The notes: generated from the sequence alone by a model not told the origin. A stretch of 64,000 nt of DNA from Caballeronia sp. NK8 (GCF_018408855.1 NZ_AP024325.1:310001-374000); one strand, 5' to 3'; shown: positions 44,316 through 53,722, numbered from the stretch's first letter. Numbers and translations are program-made.

Positions 44316-45629
44316 ATGTCGACGATACAGACCCTGCGAGGCGGCGATGCCGTTTCGGCGCTCTACAACAGAATCAACTGGCGGCTCCTGCCGCTGCTCA
44401 TCGTGTGCTACATGTTCGCGTATCTGGACCGCGTGAACGTGGGTTTCGCGAAACTTCAGATGCAAAGCGATCTCGGCTTTTCCGATGCAGCGTACGGCGT
44501 CGGCGCCGGGATTTTCTTCATCGGCTATGTGCTGTTCGAATTGCCGAGCAACCTGATGCTGCCGAAGATCGGCGCGCGCCTCACGTTCAGCCGCATTCTC
44601 GTGCTGTGGGGCATCACGTCGGCGTGCATGCTGTTCGTGCACAACGTGCCAGCGTTCTATGCGATGCGCTTTCTGCTCGGCGTGTTCGAAGCGGGCTTCG
44701 CGCCCGGCATGATCTATTACCTGTCGTGCTGGTACGGGCCGAAGCGCATGGCCCGCGCGATCGCGCTCGTGTTCGTCGCGGGGCCGCTCGGCGGTGTCGT
44801 CGGCGGGCCGCTTTCGGCGTGGCTGATTTCGTCGCTCGCGGGTGTCGGCGGCCTGGCGGGATGGCAGTGGATGTTTCTCGTCGAAGGCCTGCCGTGCATC
44901 GCGCTCGGTGCGCTCGTGTGGCGCGTGCTCGCAAACCGTCCGGCCGATGCGCGCTGGCTCACGCAGGACGAACAGCGCCTCGTCGAAGCGGAAGTCGGCG
45001 GTCATGGCGGGACGTCGCATCGTATCGATTCGTTCAGGGAAATCGCGAAGAATCCGCGCATCTATCTGCTGGCGATCGCGTACTTCTGCATCATCTTCCC
45101 GATCTACGCGATCAGCTTCTGGCTGCCGACGCTCATCAAGGAGCAGGGTGTCAGCGACACGATTCGCCTCGGCTGGTATGCCGCGATTCCGTATGTCGCC
45201 GCCGCGATCGCGATGTACGCCGCCGGACGGCGCTCCGACAAGGTCGGCGAGCGCCGCTATCACTGCGCGCTGCCCGCGCTCGGCGCCGCCGCGCTGCTGG
45301 TGATGACGCCGTATGCATCGGGCAATCTCGTCGCGACGCTCACGCTGCTCACGCTCGCCACGGCTTGCATGTGGATGGCCTACACGGTCTTCTGGGCGAT
45401 TCCGTCCGAAACGATTGCCGGCCCGGCCGCGGCGGGCGGCATCGCGCTCATCAACACGATCGGTCTGTCGGGCGGCTTCTGGGGCCCGGCGGTGATCGGC
45501 TGGGTCAAATCCGCGACCGGCAGCACCAACGGCGGCCTGGTCGTGATGGCGTGCATGGCGGCGCTCTCATGCGTGCTGATTCTGGCGAACCGCCAAACCG
45601 CTGCCGCCGCCAGGGCGCGCACGGCCTGA
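44316..45629 (+). CDS. MFS transporter, anion:cation symporter (ACS) family
   Basis: A 437-residue, 12-helix protein. MSTIQTLRGGDAVSALYNRI precedes TM1; YLDRVNVGFAKLQMQSDLGF is the ACS-family signature after TM1. Such carriers import organic anions (aromatic acids, tartrate, phthalate, sugar acids). AGGAG ahead of ATG 44316 is clear. It is followed by the M81 peptidase gene after 31 bp, so the imported substrate may be the compound processed by that enzyme. Confidence 0.88.
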   Translation: MSTIQTLRGGDAVSALYNRINWRLLPLLIVCYMFAYLDRVNVGFAKLQMQSDLGFSDAAYGVGAGIFFIGYVLFELPSNLMLPKIGARLTFSRILVLWGITSACMLFVHNVPAFYAMRFLLGVFEAGFAPGMIYYLSCWYGPKRMARAIALVFVAGPLGGVVGGPLSAWLISSLAGVGGLAGWQWMFLVEGLPCIALGALVWRVLANRPADARWLTQDEQRLVEAEVGGHGGTSHRIDSFREIAKNPRIYLLAIAYFCIIFPIYAISFWLPTLIKEQGVSDTIRLGWYAAIPYVAAAIAMYAAGRRSDKVGERRYHCALPALGAAALLVMTPYASGNLVATLTLLTLATACMWMAYTVFWAIPSETIAGPAAAGGIALINTIGLSGGFWGPAVIGWVKSATGSTNGGLVVMACMAALSCVLILANRQTAAAARARTA

Positions 45630-45660
45630 ATCTCAATCGATATTCATAAGGATGACGAAC

Positions 45661-47166
45661 ATGAAGATCCTGATCGCTGGATTCCAGCACGAAACGAACA
45701 CCTTCGCGCCGACCAAGGCGAGCTACCAGAGCTTCATTCAGGGCGAAGGCTTCCCGCCGATGGCGCACGGCGACGATGTACTGAAGCTGCGCGACGTGAA
45801 CGTGCCGATCGGCGGTTTCATTCAGTGGGCCGAGGCGCAAGGACATGAACTCATACCGGTGATCTGGGCGGGCGCGAGCGCATCGGCGCATGTGACGAAG
45901 GATGCGTATGAGCGCATCGCAGGCGCGATCGTCGAGCGCGTGCAGCAGGGCGGCTTCGATGCGATCTATCTCGATCTGCACGGCGCGATGGTGACCGAAC
46001 ATCTCGACGATGGCGAAGGAGAGCTGCTGGCGCGCGTGCGCAATATCATCGGCGAAGACCTGCCGCTGGTTGTCTCGCTCGATCTGCATGCGAACGTCAC
46101 CGCGCGCATGGTTGCGCTCGCGGATGCGCTCGTCGCGTATCGCACGTATCCGCACGTCGACATGGCCGAGACCGGTTTGCGCGCGGCGCATCTGCTTGCG
46201 CAGCGCATCGCGCACGGCAAGCCTTTGACGCGCGCGATGCGCCGCGTCCCGTTCCTGATTCCGGTGAACGGCATGTGCACGCTCGTCGAACCCGCGCGCG
46301 GCATGTACGGCATGCTCGAATCGCTTGAAAGGGAAGTCGTGTCGCTGTCGTTCGCGCCGGGGTTTCCCGCATCGGATTTCGATGAATGCGGTCCCGTTTT
46401 CTGGGGCTACGCGCTCGATCAGGATGCTGCGGACAAGGCGGTCGACGCGCTCTACGCGCAGCTCGTGAACGACGAAGCGCGCTGGGACGTGCCGTTCCTT
46501 TCGCCCGACGAAGCCGCGCTTGACGCGATCGACGCGAGCCGCGATGCGACGAAGCCCGTGATCATCGCGGATACGCAGGACAATCCGGGCGTCGGCGGCG
46601 ATTCGAACACGATGGGCATGGTCCGCGCGCTTCTGCGCAACGGCGCGCGCGATGCGGCCGTGGGCGTCATCTGGGACGAGCAGGCGGCGCGTGCGGCGCA
46701 TCGCGCGGGCGTCGGCGCGCGCATCCGGCTCGCGCTGGGCGGTGGGTCGAACGTGCCGGGCGATTCGCCGCTTGAAGGCGAGTTCGAAGTCGAGTATCTG
46801 TCGGACGGGCGCTTTCGTTTCGACGGGCCGATGCTCAACGGCATGTCGGGCGAACTGGGACCGACCGCGTGCCTGCGCATCGACGGCGTGCGTATCGCGG
46901 TGAGCAGCATCAAGATGCAGGTGTTCGACCGCAATCTGTTTCGCGTCGCGGGCATCGAGCCCGAGCGCATGAAGATTCTGGTGAACAAGAGCTCGGTGCA
47001 TTTTCGCGCCGACTTCGAGCCGATCGCGCATCGCATACTGGTCGCGAAAGCGCCCGGCCCGATGGCCGCCGATCCCGCCGATCTGCCGTGGCGTCGTCTC
47101 GATGCGCGCATGCGCGTGCGGCCGATGGGCCCGACGCTCGCGGCGCTGCGGGCGTCGGCTGCGTGA
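45661..47166 (+). CDS. M81 family metallopeptidase (MlrC-like)
   Basis: A 501-residue enzyme beginning MKILIAGFQHETNTFAPTKA, the N-terminal signature of the MlrC/M81 family, with DLHGAMV and SLDLHANVTARM supplying further zinc-site residues and a C-terminal MlrC_C domain (DNPGVGGDSNTMGMVRALL). MlrC was described in microcystin linear-peptide degradation; most homologues have unknown amide substrates. ATG 45661 follows AAGGA with normal spacing, better than ATG 45652. It is co-oriented with the ACS transporter. Confidence 0.88.
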   Translation: MKILIAGFQHETNTFAPTKASYQSFIQGEGFPPMAHGDDVLKLRDVNVPIGGFIQWAEAQGHELIPVIWAGASASAHVTKDAYERIAGAIVERVQQGGFDAIYLDLHGAMVTEHLDDGEGELLARVRNIIGEDLPLVVSLDLHANVTARMVALADALVAYRTYPHVDMAETGLRAAHLLAQRIAHGKPLTRAMRRVPFLIPVNGMCTLVEPARGMYGMLESLEREVVSLSFAPGFPASDFDECGPVFWGYALDQDAADKAVDALYAQLVNDEARWDVPFLSPDEAALDAIDASRDATKPVIIADTQDNPGVGGDSNTMGMVRALLRNGARDAAVGVIWDEQAARAAHRAGVGARIRLALGGGSNVPGDSPLEGEFEVEYLSDGRFRFDGPMLNGMSGELGPTACLRIDGVRIAVSSIKMQVFDRNLFRVAGIEPERMKILVNKSSVHFRADFEPIAHRILVAKAPGPMAADPADLPWRRLDARMRVRPMGPTLAALRASAA

Positions 47167-47206
47167 GATGATTTCATCGAATACATCGAACAAGGAGAAG
47201 CACAAC

Positions 47207-48232
47207 ATGCCGGATGATCAGATCAACGCGTGGCGACGCCGCTTTCTCGGCACAGCGATCGCCAGTGTCGGCGCCATGCAGCTTGGGTTGAGCGACCTGG
47301 TTCGCGCTCAAACGACGCAACGATCGTCGAGCGCGGGCTTTGCCGAGATTCGCCAGATCGACGCGGGCACGCTCAATGTCGGCTATGCGGAAGCGGGGCC
47401 GGCGAACGGCCCGGCGGTGATCCTGCTGCACGGCTGGCCCTATGACATTTACAGCTTTGCCGACGTCGCGCCGATCCTCGCGGCGCAGGGTTATCGTGTG
47501 ATCGTGCCGTATCTTCGCGGCTACGGCTCGACCCGTTTCCTCTCCGCCGATACGCCGCGCAACGGTCAGCAGGCGGTGGTCGCGGTGGACATCATCGCGC
47601 TCATGGATGCGCTGAAGATCCAGAAGGCGACACTCGGCGCGTTCGACTGGGGCGCGCGCACCGCGAACATCATCGCGGCGCTGTGGCCCGAGCGCGTCAG
47701 GTCGATGGTGTCGGTGAGCGGCTATCTGATCGGCAGCCAGCAGGCGAATCGCGCGCCCTTGCCGCCCAAGGCCGAGTTCGCGTGGTGGTATCAGTTCTAT
47801 TTCGCAACGGAGCGCGGCCAGGCGGGCTATGAGTCGAACCGTCACGATTTCAACAAGCTCATCTGGCAACTCGCATCGCCGAAATGGAATTTCGATGACG
47901 CGACCTATGACCGTTCGGCGAAATCGTTCGAGAATCCTGATCACGTCGCGGTGGTGATTCACAACTATCGCTGGCGTCTCGGGCTCGTGCAGGGTGAGGC
48001 GCAATACGACGCGCTCGAACAGCGTCTCGCCGGCGCACCGACGATCGGCGTGCCGACCATCACGATGGAAGGCGATGCCAACGGCGCGCCACATCCCGAT
48101 CCCTCCGCGTATGCGAAGAAGTTCACGGGCAAGTACAGGCATCGCAACGTCGCGGGCGGCATCGGCCACAATCTGCCGCAGGAGGCGCCCAAGGCATTCG
48201 CCGATGCGGTGATCGAAGCCGACCGCATGTAA
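47207..48232 (+). CDS. Tat-exported alpha/beta hydrolase (epoxide hydrolase-like)
   Basis: A 341-residue protein with a Tat-type signal (NAWRRRFLGTAIASVGAMQL). The hydrolase domain has HGWP (oxyanion motif), LGAFDWGARTANI with Asp in the nucleophile position, as in epoxide hydrolases and haloalkane dehalogenases, and GIGHNLPQE with the catalytic His. It would act in the periplasm on an unknown epoxide or halide. AAGGAG lies nine bases before ATG 47207. It follows the M81 gene by 40 bp and may be in that operon. Confidence 0.85.
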   Translation: MPDDQINAWRRRFLGTAIASVGAMQLGLSDLVRAQTTQRSSSAGFAEIRQIDAGTLNVGYAEAGPANGPAVILLHGWPYDIYSFADVAPILAAQGYRVIVPYLRGYGSTRFLSADTPRNGQQAVVAVDIIALMDALKIQKATLGAFDWGARTANIIAALWPERVRSMVSVSGYLIGSQQANRAPLPPKAEFAWWYQFYFATERGQAGYESNRHDFNKLIWQLASPKWNFDDATYDRSAKSFENPDHVAVVIHNYRWRLGLVQGEAQYDALEQRLAGAPTIGVPTITMEGDANGAPHPDPSAYAKKFTGKYRHRNVAGGIGHNLPQEAPKAFADAVIEADRM

Positions 48233-48248
48233 GCGCGAACGACGCTAC

Positions 48249-48676
48249 GAGAGATGCGATTTCTTCTGCCTGCGTCCGGGCGTCTTGCGCGATGTCAGTT
48301 CGTGCATGATTCCGCACGAATCGACCGCGCGCTCGCCGCGGCATTTCTTGCGCAATGCGTTGAGCTGGTCGCGTAGCTTGATCAATTCGTCGATGCGCAT
48401 GCCGACACGGCAGATATGCGCTTCGACGAGCGCATTGATGGCGCAGCAACTCGACGCGTTCGCCTCCGAAGCCTGAAGCAGCGCGCGCACTTCGTCGTGC
48501 GTCATGTCGAGCTCGCGACAATTTCTGATCAGACGCAGGCGCTCGACATGCGTTTCGTCATAGGTCCGGTAGTTGGCTTCCGTCCTTCCGGCTGGCGGAA
48601 GCAGGCCTTCTCGTTCGTAAAAGCGAATCGTATCGGGCGTGCAATTCGTGATGCGCGCCAGTTCCCCAATTTTCAT
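48249..48676 (-). CDS. cadR: MerR-family Cd(II)/Pb(II)-type metal regulator
   Basis: A 142-residue MerR protein: helix-turn-helix MKIGELARITNCTPDTIRFY, then a dimerisation helix, then metal ligands Cys77, Cys112 and Cys121, the spacing of CadR/PbrR (77, 112, 119). It should activate a promoter with a 19-bp spacer on binding Cd, Pb or Zn. Such a promoter lies immediately upstream, pointing rightward (48690-48720). No cadA-type ATPase is adjacent, unlike typical CadR loci. It converges on the alpha/beta hydrolase gene. Confidence 0.88.
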
Positions 48677-48689
48677 CTCGACTTCCTTC

Positions 48690-48720
48690 TTGACCCTGGA
48701 GCCGCTCCAAGGTGTTTACT
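48690..48720 (+). promoter_or_regulatory. MerR-type promoter/operator (19-bp spacer)
   Basis: TTGACC at 48690-48695 and TTTACT at 48715-48720 are separated by 19 bp, the hallmark of MerR-activated promoters. Between them ACCCTGGAGC-C-GCTCCAAGGT (48693-48713) is a dyad with one mismatch, similar to CadR/PbrR operators. It fires rightward, away from the regulator gene, toward the 45-residue ORF and the zinc-ribbon gene. Confidence 0.7.
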
Positions 48721-48749
48721 TGTCATAGTGTCAAGAAAACGGAATCAGT

Positions 48750-48887
48750 ATGTTGCGTCCCGGGAGTATCGGCAAGCCCGGATCGAACAAGAGAAGTTTT
48801 CAAATTCGAAATGATTTAAAGGAATACGAAGCAAATAATAAAACCTTCATCGCCGGGCTTCGGGTGCTGCACAAGCGCTTCATCTAA
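48750..48887 (+). CDS. possible 45-residue basic small protein under the MerR-type promoter
   Basis: The frame reads MLRPGSIGKPGSNKRSFQIR and ends HKRFI before TAA. GGAA lies six bases before the ATG, and the ORF begins 30 bp past the -10 element. It is rich in Lys/Arg/Asn and has no metal-binding Cys or His cluster. It could be a genuine small protein or a vestige of the usual CadA N-terminus; neither is established. Confidence 0.35.
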   Translation: MLRPGSIGKPGSNKRSFQIRNDLKEYEANNKTFIAGLRVLHKRFI

Positions 48888-48912
48888 AGACATCAAGAAA
48901 AAAGGGGAAATC

Positions 48913-49155
48913 ATGAACTTGCTGCGCAAGCTGTTTGGCATCGAGCACGACGGCGGCCGGTACCGTCGCCGCCGGAACGGGAAGGGATACGACCAGCGTT
49001 ATCGCGCAGACGATTACGACGAACGATGGGACCGTCATCCCGGCTCGATTCCGCCGATGCCGCCCGATCTGATCTGCCCGAAATGCCGCAAGTCCAATCC
49101 GCCTGGGACGCCCGTATGCAAGCAATGTGATACGCCGCTGGGCGGAAATCGGTGA
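48913..49155 (+). CDS. small zinc-ribbon protein
   Basis: An 80-residue protein. The first half is Arg/Tyr/Asp-rich (RYRRRRNGKGYDQRYRADDY). The C-terminus forms a zinc ribbon, ICPKCRKSNPPGTPVCKQCD, with two CxxC knuckles. AGGGGAAA lies just before the ATG. Similar short proteins are common in Burkholderia with unknown function. It is downstream of the metal-regulated promoter, so it may respond to metal stress. Confidence 0.7.
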   Translation: MNLLRKLFGIEHDGGRYRRRRNGKGYDQRYRADDYDERWDRHPGSIPPMPPDLICPKCRKSNPPGTPVCKQCDTPLGGNR

Positions 49156-49368
49156 GACGCGTGGTGCGGCGGGCCAGCACCCGCGCCACAGGTTCGCGAT
49201 CTGACCGTGCTTTCAACACATAAACAGAATAATTACGTAAGTTTGTCAAAATGGTTTCACATTGATTTCCTAGAGTAGCGCGTCATCCGGAATATCAGGC
49301 CGCAATGGTCTGAAACGACCACTTCCATCGCCGGTATGTCACCCACAATCAAGGAATCGAAACCACAC

Positions 49369-51339
49369 ATGGCGCAGCCACTCGACCTCTCCCGCCGCAA
49401 GGCACTGAAGATCCTTGCCGGCGCACCGATGCTGCCGCTCGGCGGCACCGCCGTAGCGTCTCTGCTCACGGCTTGCGGCGGCAGCGACAGCAACGCGGCC
49501 ACGCCCACGCCCGCAGCGACGGCCGCGTTCACCACGGCCACGTTCACCGGCATGGCCGCGCCGACGCTCGCCGCGCCCGACGCGATGGCCCGGACCACCG
49601 TCGCCTCGACGCTGACCGCGAACTTCAGCGACGGCAGCAGCCGCGCGTACAAGCTCGCGTATCAGCCGTTCTTCATGACCGGCGACACGGTGCCGAACAC
49701 GACGGGCGGCACGATCGTCGCGGGCGGCTACTTCGATATCGACAATCAGCCGATCATCGACCGTTCGGCTGCGGGCAAGGAACGTCAGTTCTTCTCGGAC
49801 TGCCCGGACGGCACGTCGCTCATCAAGCTCGACAATCCCACGGTGAAGGGCGTGAAGGGCAACACCGTGTTCGCGGTCGTGCAGTTCGAATACACCACGC
49901 GCGACCAGAGCGCGGCCAGCATGTACGGCCGCCTGCCGTCGCCGATCGCCGTGCTCACGCTCGATCAGGACGCAGCGACCGGCAAGCTCTCACTCGTGAG
50001 CTACGCGAACGTCGATACGTCGAAGGCGCACGGCCTGTGGATCACCTGTGGCGCGAGCCTGTCGCCGTGGAACACGCATCTGTCGAGCGAGGAGTACGAG
50101 CCGGACGCGGCGCTGGCATCGAGCGACGCGCAGTTCAAGGCATACAGCCGCAATCTCTACGGCGACGAAACGAAGGCGCGTCCGTATCACTACGGTCATA
50201 TTCCGGAAGTCACCGTGCATCCCGACGGCACTGGCACGATCCAGAAGCACTATTGCCTCGGCCGCATCTCGCACGAGCTGATTCAGGTCATGCCCGACAA
50301 GCGCACCGTCATGATGGGCGATGACGCCACCAACGGCGGCGTCTTCATGTTCGTCGCGGACAAGCAGGCGGATCTTTCGGCCGGCACGCTGTACGTCGCG
50401 AAGTGCGCGCAGACATCGTCGGCGGGCGCGGGTTCGGCCACGCTGACATGGCTCAATCTCGGTCACGCGACGAGCGATGAAATCGAGAACCTCGCCAACA
50501 CGCTGACGATCACCGACATCATGGACGTCGTCACCGACGAAAAGGTCGGCCCGACGCTGGACGCGAGCTACACGCGCATCCACTTCGGCGGCAAGTTCAA
50601 CTGGATTCGCATCAAGCCCGGCATGGAGAAGGCAGCCGCGTTCCTGGAGACGCATCGCTATGCCGCGCTGCGCGGCGCGAGCATGTGCTTCACGAAGCTC
50701 GAAGGCACGACGGTCAACGCGAAGGACAAGATCGTCTACTCGGCGATGTCGCAGATCGTCAAGTCGATGGTGAAGGGCGACGCGCATTCGACCGACATCA
50801 AGCTCGACAAAGCCATCACCGCCGGCGCGGTCTACGCGTTCAACCTGAAGGGCGGCCAGCGCGATCTCGCGGGCGCGGCGATCGACAGCGAATGGGTGCC
50901 GGTCGACATGGCCGCGCCTGCTGCGCTGGTCGGCGAAGACATCGCGGCCGACGCGCTCGGCAATCTCGCGAACCCGGAGCGTATCGCGAATCCGGACAAC
51001 CTCAAGTTCTCGGAGAAGCTGCGCACGCTGTTCATTGGCGAGGACAGCGGCGCGCACGTCAACAACTTCCTGTGGGCGTACAACGTCGATACGAAGTCGC
51101 TGACGCGCATCCTGTCGGCGCCCGCGGGCGCGGAATCGACGGGCCTGCACGCGGTCGACGAGATCAACGGCTGGACCTACATCATGAGCAACTTCCAGCA
51201 CGCGGGCGACTGGGAAAGCGCGCTGCACGGCAAGGTGCAGTCGACGCTCGATCCGCTCATCCGCGCGAACTACAAGGATCGCTTCGGCGCGGCGGTGGGT
51301 TATCTGACCGCTGATCCGGCTTCGATCAAACTGGGCTGA
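49369..51339 (+). CDS. PhoX/DUF839-family Tat lipoprotein, alkaline phosphatase-like
   Basis: A 656-residue protein. The N-terminus DLSRRKALKILAGAPMLPLG is a Tat signal that ends in a lipobox (LLTAC), so it is exported folded and lipid-anchored. The body has the PhoX/DUF839 beta-propeller features: GLWITCGASLSPWNTHLSSE, EEYEPDA, GRISHELIQVMPD, FIGEDSGAHVNNFLW. PhoX enzymes are calcium/iron phosphatases induced by phosphate limitation. AAGGA lies about 12 bases before ATG 49369; ATG 49336 is an alternative. An imperfect Pho-box-like pair (TTGTCA, GTTTCA, 11-bp period) occurs near 49244-49262. Confidence 0.85.
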   Translation: MAQPLDLSRRKALKILAGAPMLPLGGTAVASLLTACGGSDSNAATPTPAATAAFTTATFTGMAAPTLAAPDAMARTTVASTLTANFSDGSSRAYKLAYQPFFMTGDTVPNTTGGTIVAGGYFDIDNQPIIDRSAAGKERQFFSDCPDGTSLIKLDNPTVKGVKGNTVFAVVQFEYTTRDQSAASMYGRLPSPIAVLTLDQDAATGKLSLVSYANVDTSKAHGLWITCGASLSPWNTHLSSEEYEPDAALASSDAQFKAYSRNLYGDETKARPYHYGHIPEVTVHPDGTGTIQKHYCLGRISHELIQVMPDKRTVMMGDDATNGGVFMFVADKQADLSAGTLYVAKCAQTSSAGAGSATLTWLNLGHATSDEIENLANTLTITDIMDVVTDEKVGPTLDASYTRIHFGGKFNWIRIKPGMEKAAAFLETHRYAALRGASMCFTKLEGTTVNAKDKIVYSAMSQIVKSMVKGDAHSTDIKLDKAITAGAVYAFNLKGGQRDLAGAAIDSEWVPVDMAAPAALVGEDIAADALGNLANPERIANPDNLKFSEKLRTLFIGEDSGAHVNNFLWAYNVDTKSLTRILSAPAGAESTGLHAVDEINGWTYIMSNFQHAGDWESALHGKVQSTLDPLIRANYKDRFGAAVGYLTADPASIKLG

Positions 51340-51346
51340 CGATGTG

Positions 51347-51383
51347 ACGACGCCGCGAACGAAAGTCGCGGCGTCGTTTTTTT
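51347..51383 (+). terminator. strong rho-independent terminator after the PhoX-like gene
   Basis: ACGACGCCGCGA pairs perfectly with TCGCGGCGTCGT (12 bp) around a 7-base loop and is followed by seven T. It lies 8 bp past the stop. Confidence 0.92.
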
Positions 51384-51406
51384 GGCTCGTGACGGCACGC
51401 GTGCAA

Positions 51407-51610
51407 TCAGCAGCGCCGCTCGCAGTCGATATATTCGAAGCCCGCCGCGATCGCGTAGCGGATCGCTTCTTCGACGTTCGCGAACTCGCCCGGCAGTCTC
51501 ACGGAACGTTCCATCCCGTTCAAATCCTGGATTCGCGCCGTTGCGGCAAACACATTGCCCTGCCGGACCGCTGCCGGCGTGACCATCATGTCCCTGTAGC
51601 TGAAGACCAT
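51407..51610 (-). CDS. small conserved hypothetical protein
   Basis: A 67-residue protein: MVFSYRDMMVTPAAVRQGNV, then FAATARIQDLNG and FANVEEAIRYAIAAGFEYID. The alternating beta strands with a C-terminal helix and Asp tail resemble short Burkholderia proteins of the DUF6566 type; assignment is tentative. GAGAGAGA lies right before ATG 51610. It converges on the PhoX-like gene across the terminator. Confidence 0.6.
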   Translation of the reverse strand: MVFSYRDMMVTPAAVRQGNVFAATARIQDLNGMERSVRLPGEFANVEEAIRYAIAAGFEYIDCERRC

Positions 51611-51749
51611 TTCTCTCTCTGTCGGATGTCGTCGGTCCCCGGCGTGCGGCGCCGGGGCACTCGTCTCGGTATCGATAAAGCGCCGGACGATCGTCCGGCT
51701 CCTTCTGTTTCAGTTATCGGCACGAGTAGACGTTTCTTTACCGAAAGCG

Positions 51750-53687
51750 CTATGACTGCCCGGGAAACGGCCCGAACGCCTTGCTGCAATCGACCGGCGC
51801 GACCGCTTCCGTGCCGGGCGCTGTGCGCGTGACGCTGACCGTGCCGCCCGTCTTGAACGGCAGCGACGTGCCGCCCGCGCCGATCGTGACGAGCGCATCG
51901 GCGACCGTGAAATTCGCAGGCGCGACATCCGCAATGACGTTGTTCAGCGAGATCGTCAACGGATTCACGACCGGCGGCGCCGGCCAGCCGGAGGTGCCGC
52001 CCGACCAGCCCGAGCCTTGCAGGACCGGACTCGCGGAGCTGAAGCCCTGGAACGTATAGCTCGACGCATTGACGATACGCACGCCATCGAGCGCGATGTT
52101 CCTGAAATTCGGATAGAGCCCGTTGTTCCTTGTGGGGCTGTAGTACGGCGAGAAGATCAGCGCCTGCGGCTTGCCGTCCGTCGACGTCTCCGGCATGCGA
52201 ATGCACACATTCGAATAACGGATGTTCGACACCAGCCCGCTGCGGCTCCAGTCCGACTTGATGCGCAGGCCGTTGTCGGCGCCATCGAGCACGAGATCGT
52301 AGACATTGACGTTGCTCACGCTCGGCAGGACGCCATCGACGGGCGTGACGTCCGGATTGGCCGTGCCTGCGTCCGTGCCCGCCGTCTCGCTGCCGATCGA
52401 CATGCCGTGTCCCGCATAGAAGCGGCTGTGCGCGACCGTGATGTTGTACGTGCGGCCGTTGACCGTGCCGGTGCCGCCCTTGATCGCGATGTTGTCATCG
52501 CCGGTGCGGATGTGCGTGTACGCGATCAGCATGTTGCTCGCATCGCCGGTCAGCTTGCCGGGATTGCCGGGGTTGCTCGTGATCGGGCCGGAGCTCGCGG
52601 GATCGATGCCGTCCGTGTTCTTCGCCGTGTCCGGGCTGTAGTGCATGCCGAGATAGTTCGTCATGGCCTCGTAGACGGCGGTCGGCGTATAGATCTTCAC
52701 GCCCCACGCGGTGAAGCCATCGACGCCGCTCGGCACGACGTGAAACTTCGGCGCATTCTGCAGCGTCACGCGATACAGCGTGAAGTTGCGGCCATTGCTG
52801 ATCTGGATGAGGCGCGGATTGTTCTGCGCGAGGTTCTGCACCTTGTTCGCCATCCAGCCGATATCCCACCAGCTCATCGTACCGTTGCCATCCGGACGCA
52901 TCATCAGGTCCGGATCGTTCGGCTTGCTGCTGACGAGCGGGCTGCCGCCGCGTCCGTCGATGACGCCATCGCCCATCACCGCGCCGTTCGCGATCTTGCT
53001 CGCGTTGATGAGCGCGAGACAGCCGTTGTCGCTCGCGGTGATGATGCCGCAACTCGTGGTGCCCCTGACCTTGTCGTATTGACGCGGATCGCGTGAGGCG
53101 AACAGGGTGACGCCCTTGTCGATCCAGAGCGTGACGCCGCTTTGCAGGTTCAGCGCGCCGGCGACGAACGCGTTCGCGCCGTTCGGGCCGGGGACGAGCC
53201 GCACGGCCTTGTTGGTCGCGAGACCGCTGCTCGACGGGTTTTTGCACGCGTCGAGCGCGGCCTGGATGCGCGCGCTGTCGGGTGCGGTGTTGGTCGAGTC
53301 GGCGTTGTCGGGCAGCAGGCCGTTCGGCTGTGCGGTCAGCGTGGCGGGGAGCGTCGCGCAGATTTGCGGGGGGAGGGGCAGCGTGGGTTCTGGCGGCAGC
53401 GCGGGATCGTAGGTCGTCGTGCCAACCTGGAAGCCCGTCGGCGTCGGTGTCGGCGTCGGGTCCGCCGAAGGCGTGGATGCGCCCGATGCCGGATCGGCCG
53501 ATGCGCCCGATGCTGCCGCATTGCCGTCGTCGCTATTCACGACGTCGCTGGTCGCGGCGGACGTCGTAGCCAGTGACGGCGACGCATCCGAGCCGCCGCA
53601 CGCGCTGAGCGTCAGCGCGATGGACGCGGCGGCGAGCCAGGCGGCGCCATGCTTGACTAGCTGAGAAAGAGCAGGGTTTTGGTTCAA
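51750..53687 (-). CDS. GH28 polygalacturonase lipoprotein
   Basis: A 645-residue exported enzyme with a lipoprotein signal (LTLSAC, Cys30), a Ser/Ala/Pro-Thr linker to about residue 85, then a beta-helix catalytic domain. All four GH28 active-site blocks are present: NTD (357-359), GDD (396-398), GHG (426-428) and RIK (475-477). It hydrolyses pectate to (oligo)galacturonate at the cell surface. Upstream is a perfect ATGTC-GTAT-GACAT dyad, and the divergent gene encodes a porin that could take up the products. Confidence 0.9.
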   Translation of the reverse strand: MNQNPALSQLVKHGAAWLAAASIALTLSACGGSDASPSLATTSAATSDVVNSDDGNAAASGASADPASGASTPSADPTPTPTPTGFQVGTTTYDPALPPEPTLPLPPQICATLPATLTAQPNGLLPDNADSTNTAPDSARIQAALDACKNPSSSGLATNKAVRLVPGPNGANAFVAGALNLQSGVTLWIDKGVTLFASRDPRQYDKVRGTTSCGIITASDNGCLALINASKIANGAVMGDGVIDGRGGSPLVSSKPNDPDLMMRPDGNGTMSWWDIGWMANKVQNLAQNNPRLIQISNGRNFTLYRVTLQNAPKFHVVPSGVDGFTAWGVKIYTPTAVYEAMTNYLGMHYSPDTAKNTDGIDPASSGPITSNPGNPGKLTGDASNMLIAYTHIRTGDDNIAIKGGTGTVNGRTYNITVAHSRFYAGHGMSIGSETAGTDAGTANPDVTPVDGVLPSVSNVNVYDLVLDGADNGLRIKSDWSRSGLVSNIRYSNVCIRMPETSTDGKPQALIFSPYYSPTRNNGLYPNFRNIALDGVRIVNASSYTFQGFSSASPVLQGSGWSGGTSGWPAPPVVNPLTISLNNVIADVAPANFTVADALVTIGAGGTSLPFKTGGTVSVTRTAPGTEAVAPVDCSKAFGPFPGQS

Positions 53688-53722
53688 TTATTGTGCCTCT
53701 TTGTAAAACGATCGAATCGATA

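Noticed and set aside
45505..47208. 567-codon minus-strand frame opposite the M81 peptidase gene
   Set aside because: Antisense shadow; the plus strand encodes a full-length, family-consistent protein with a ribosome site.
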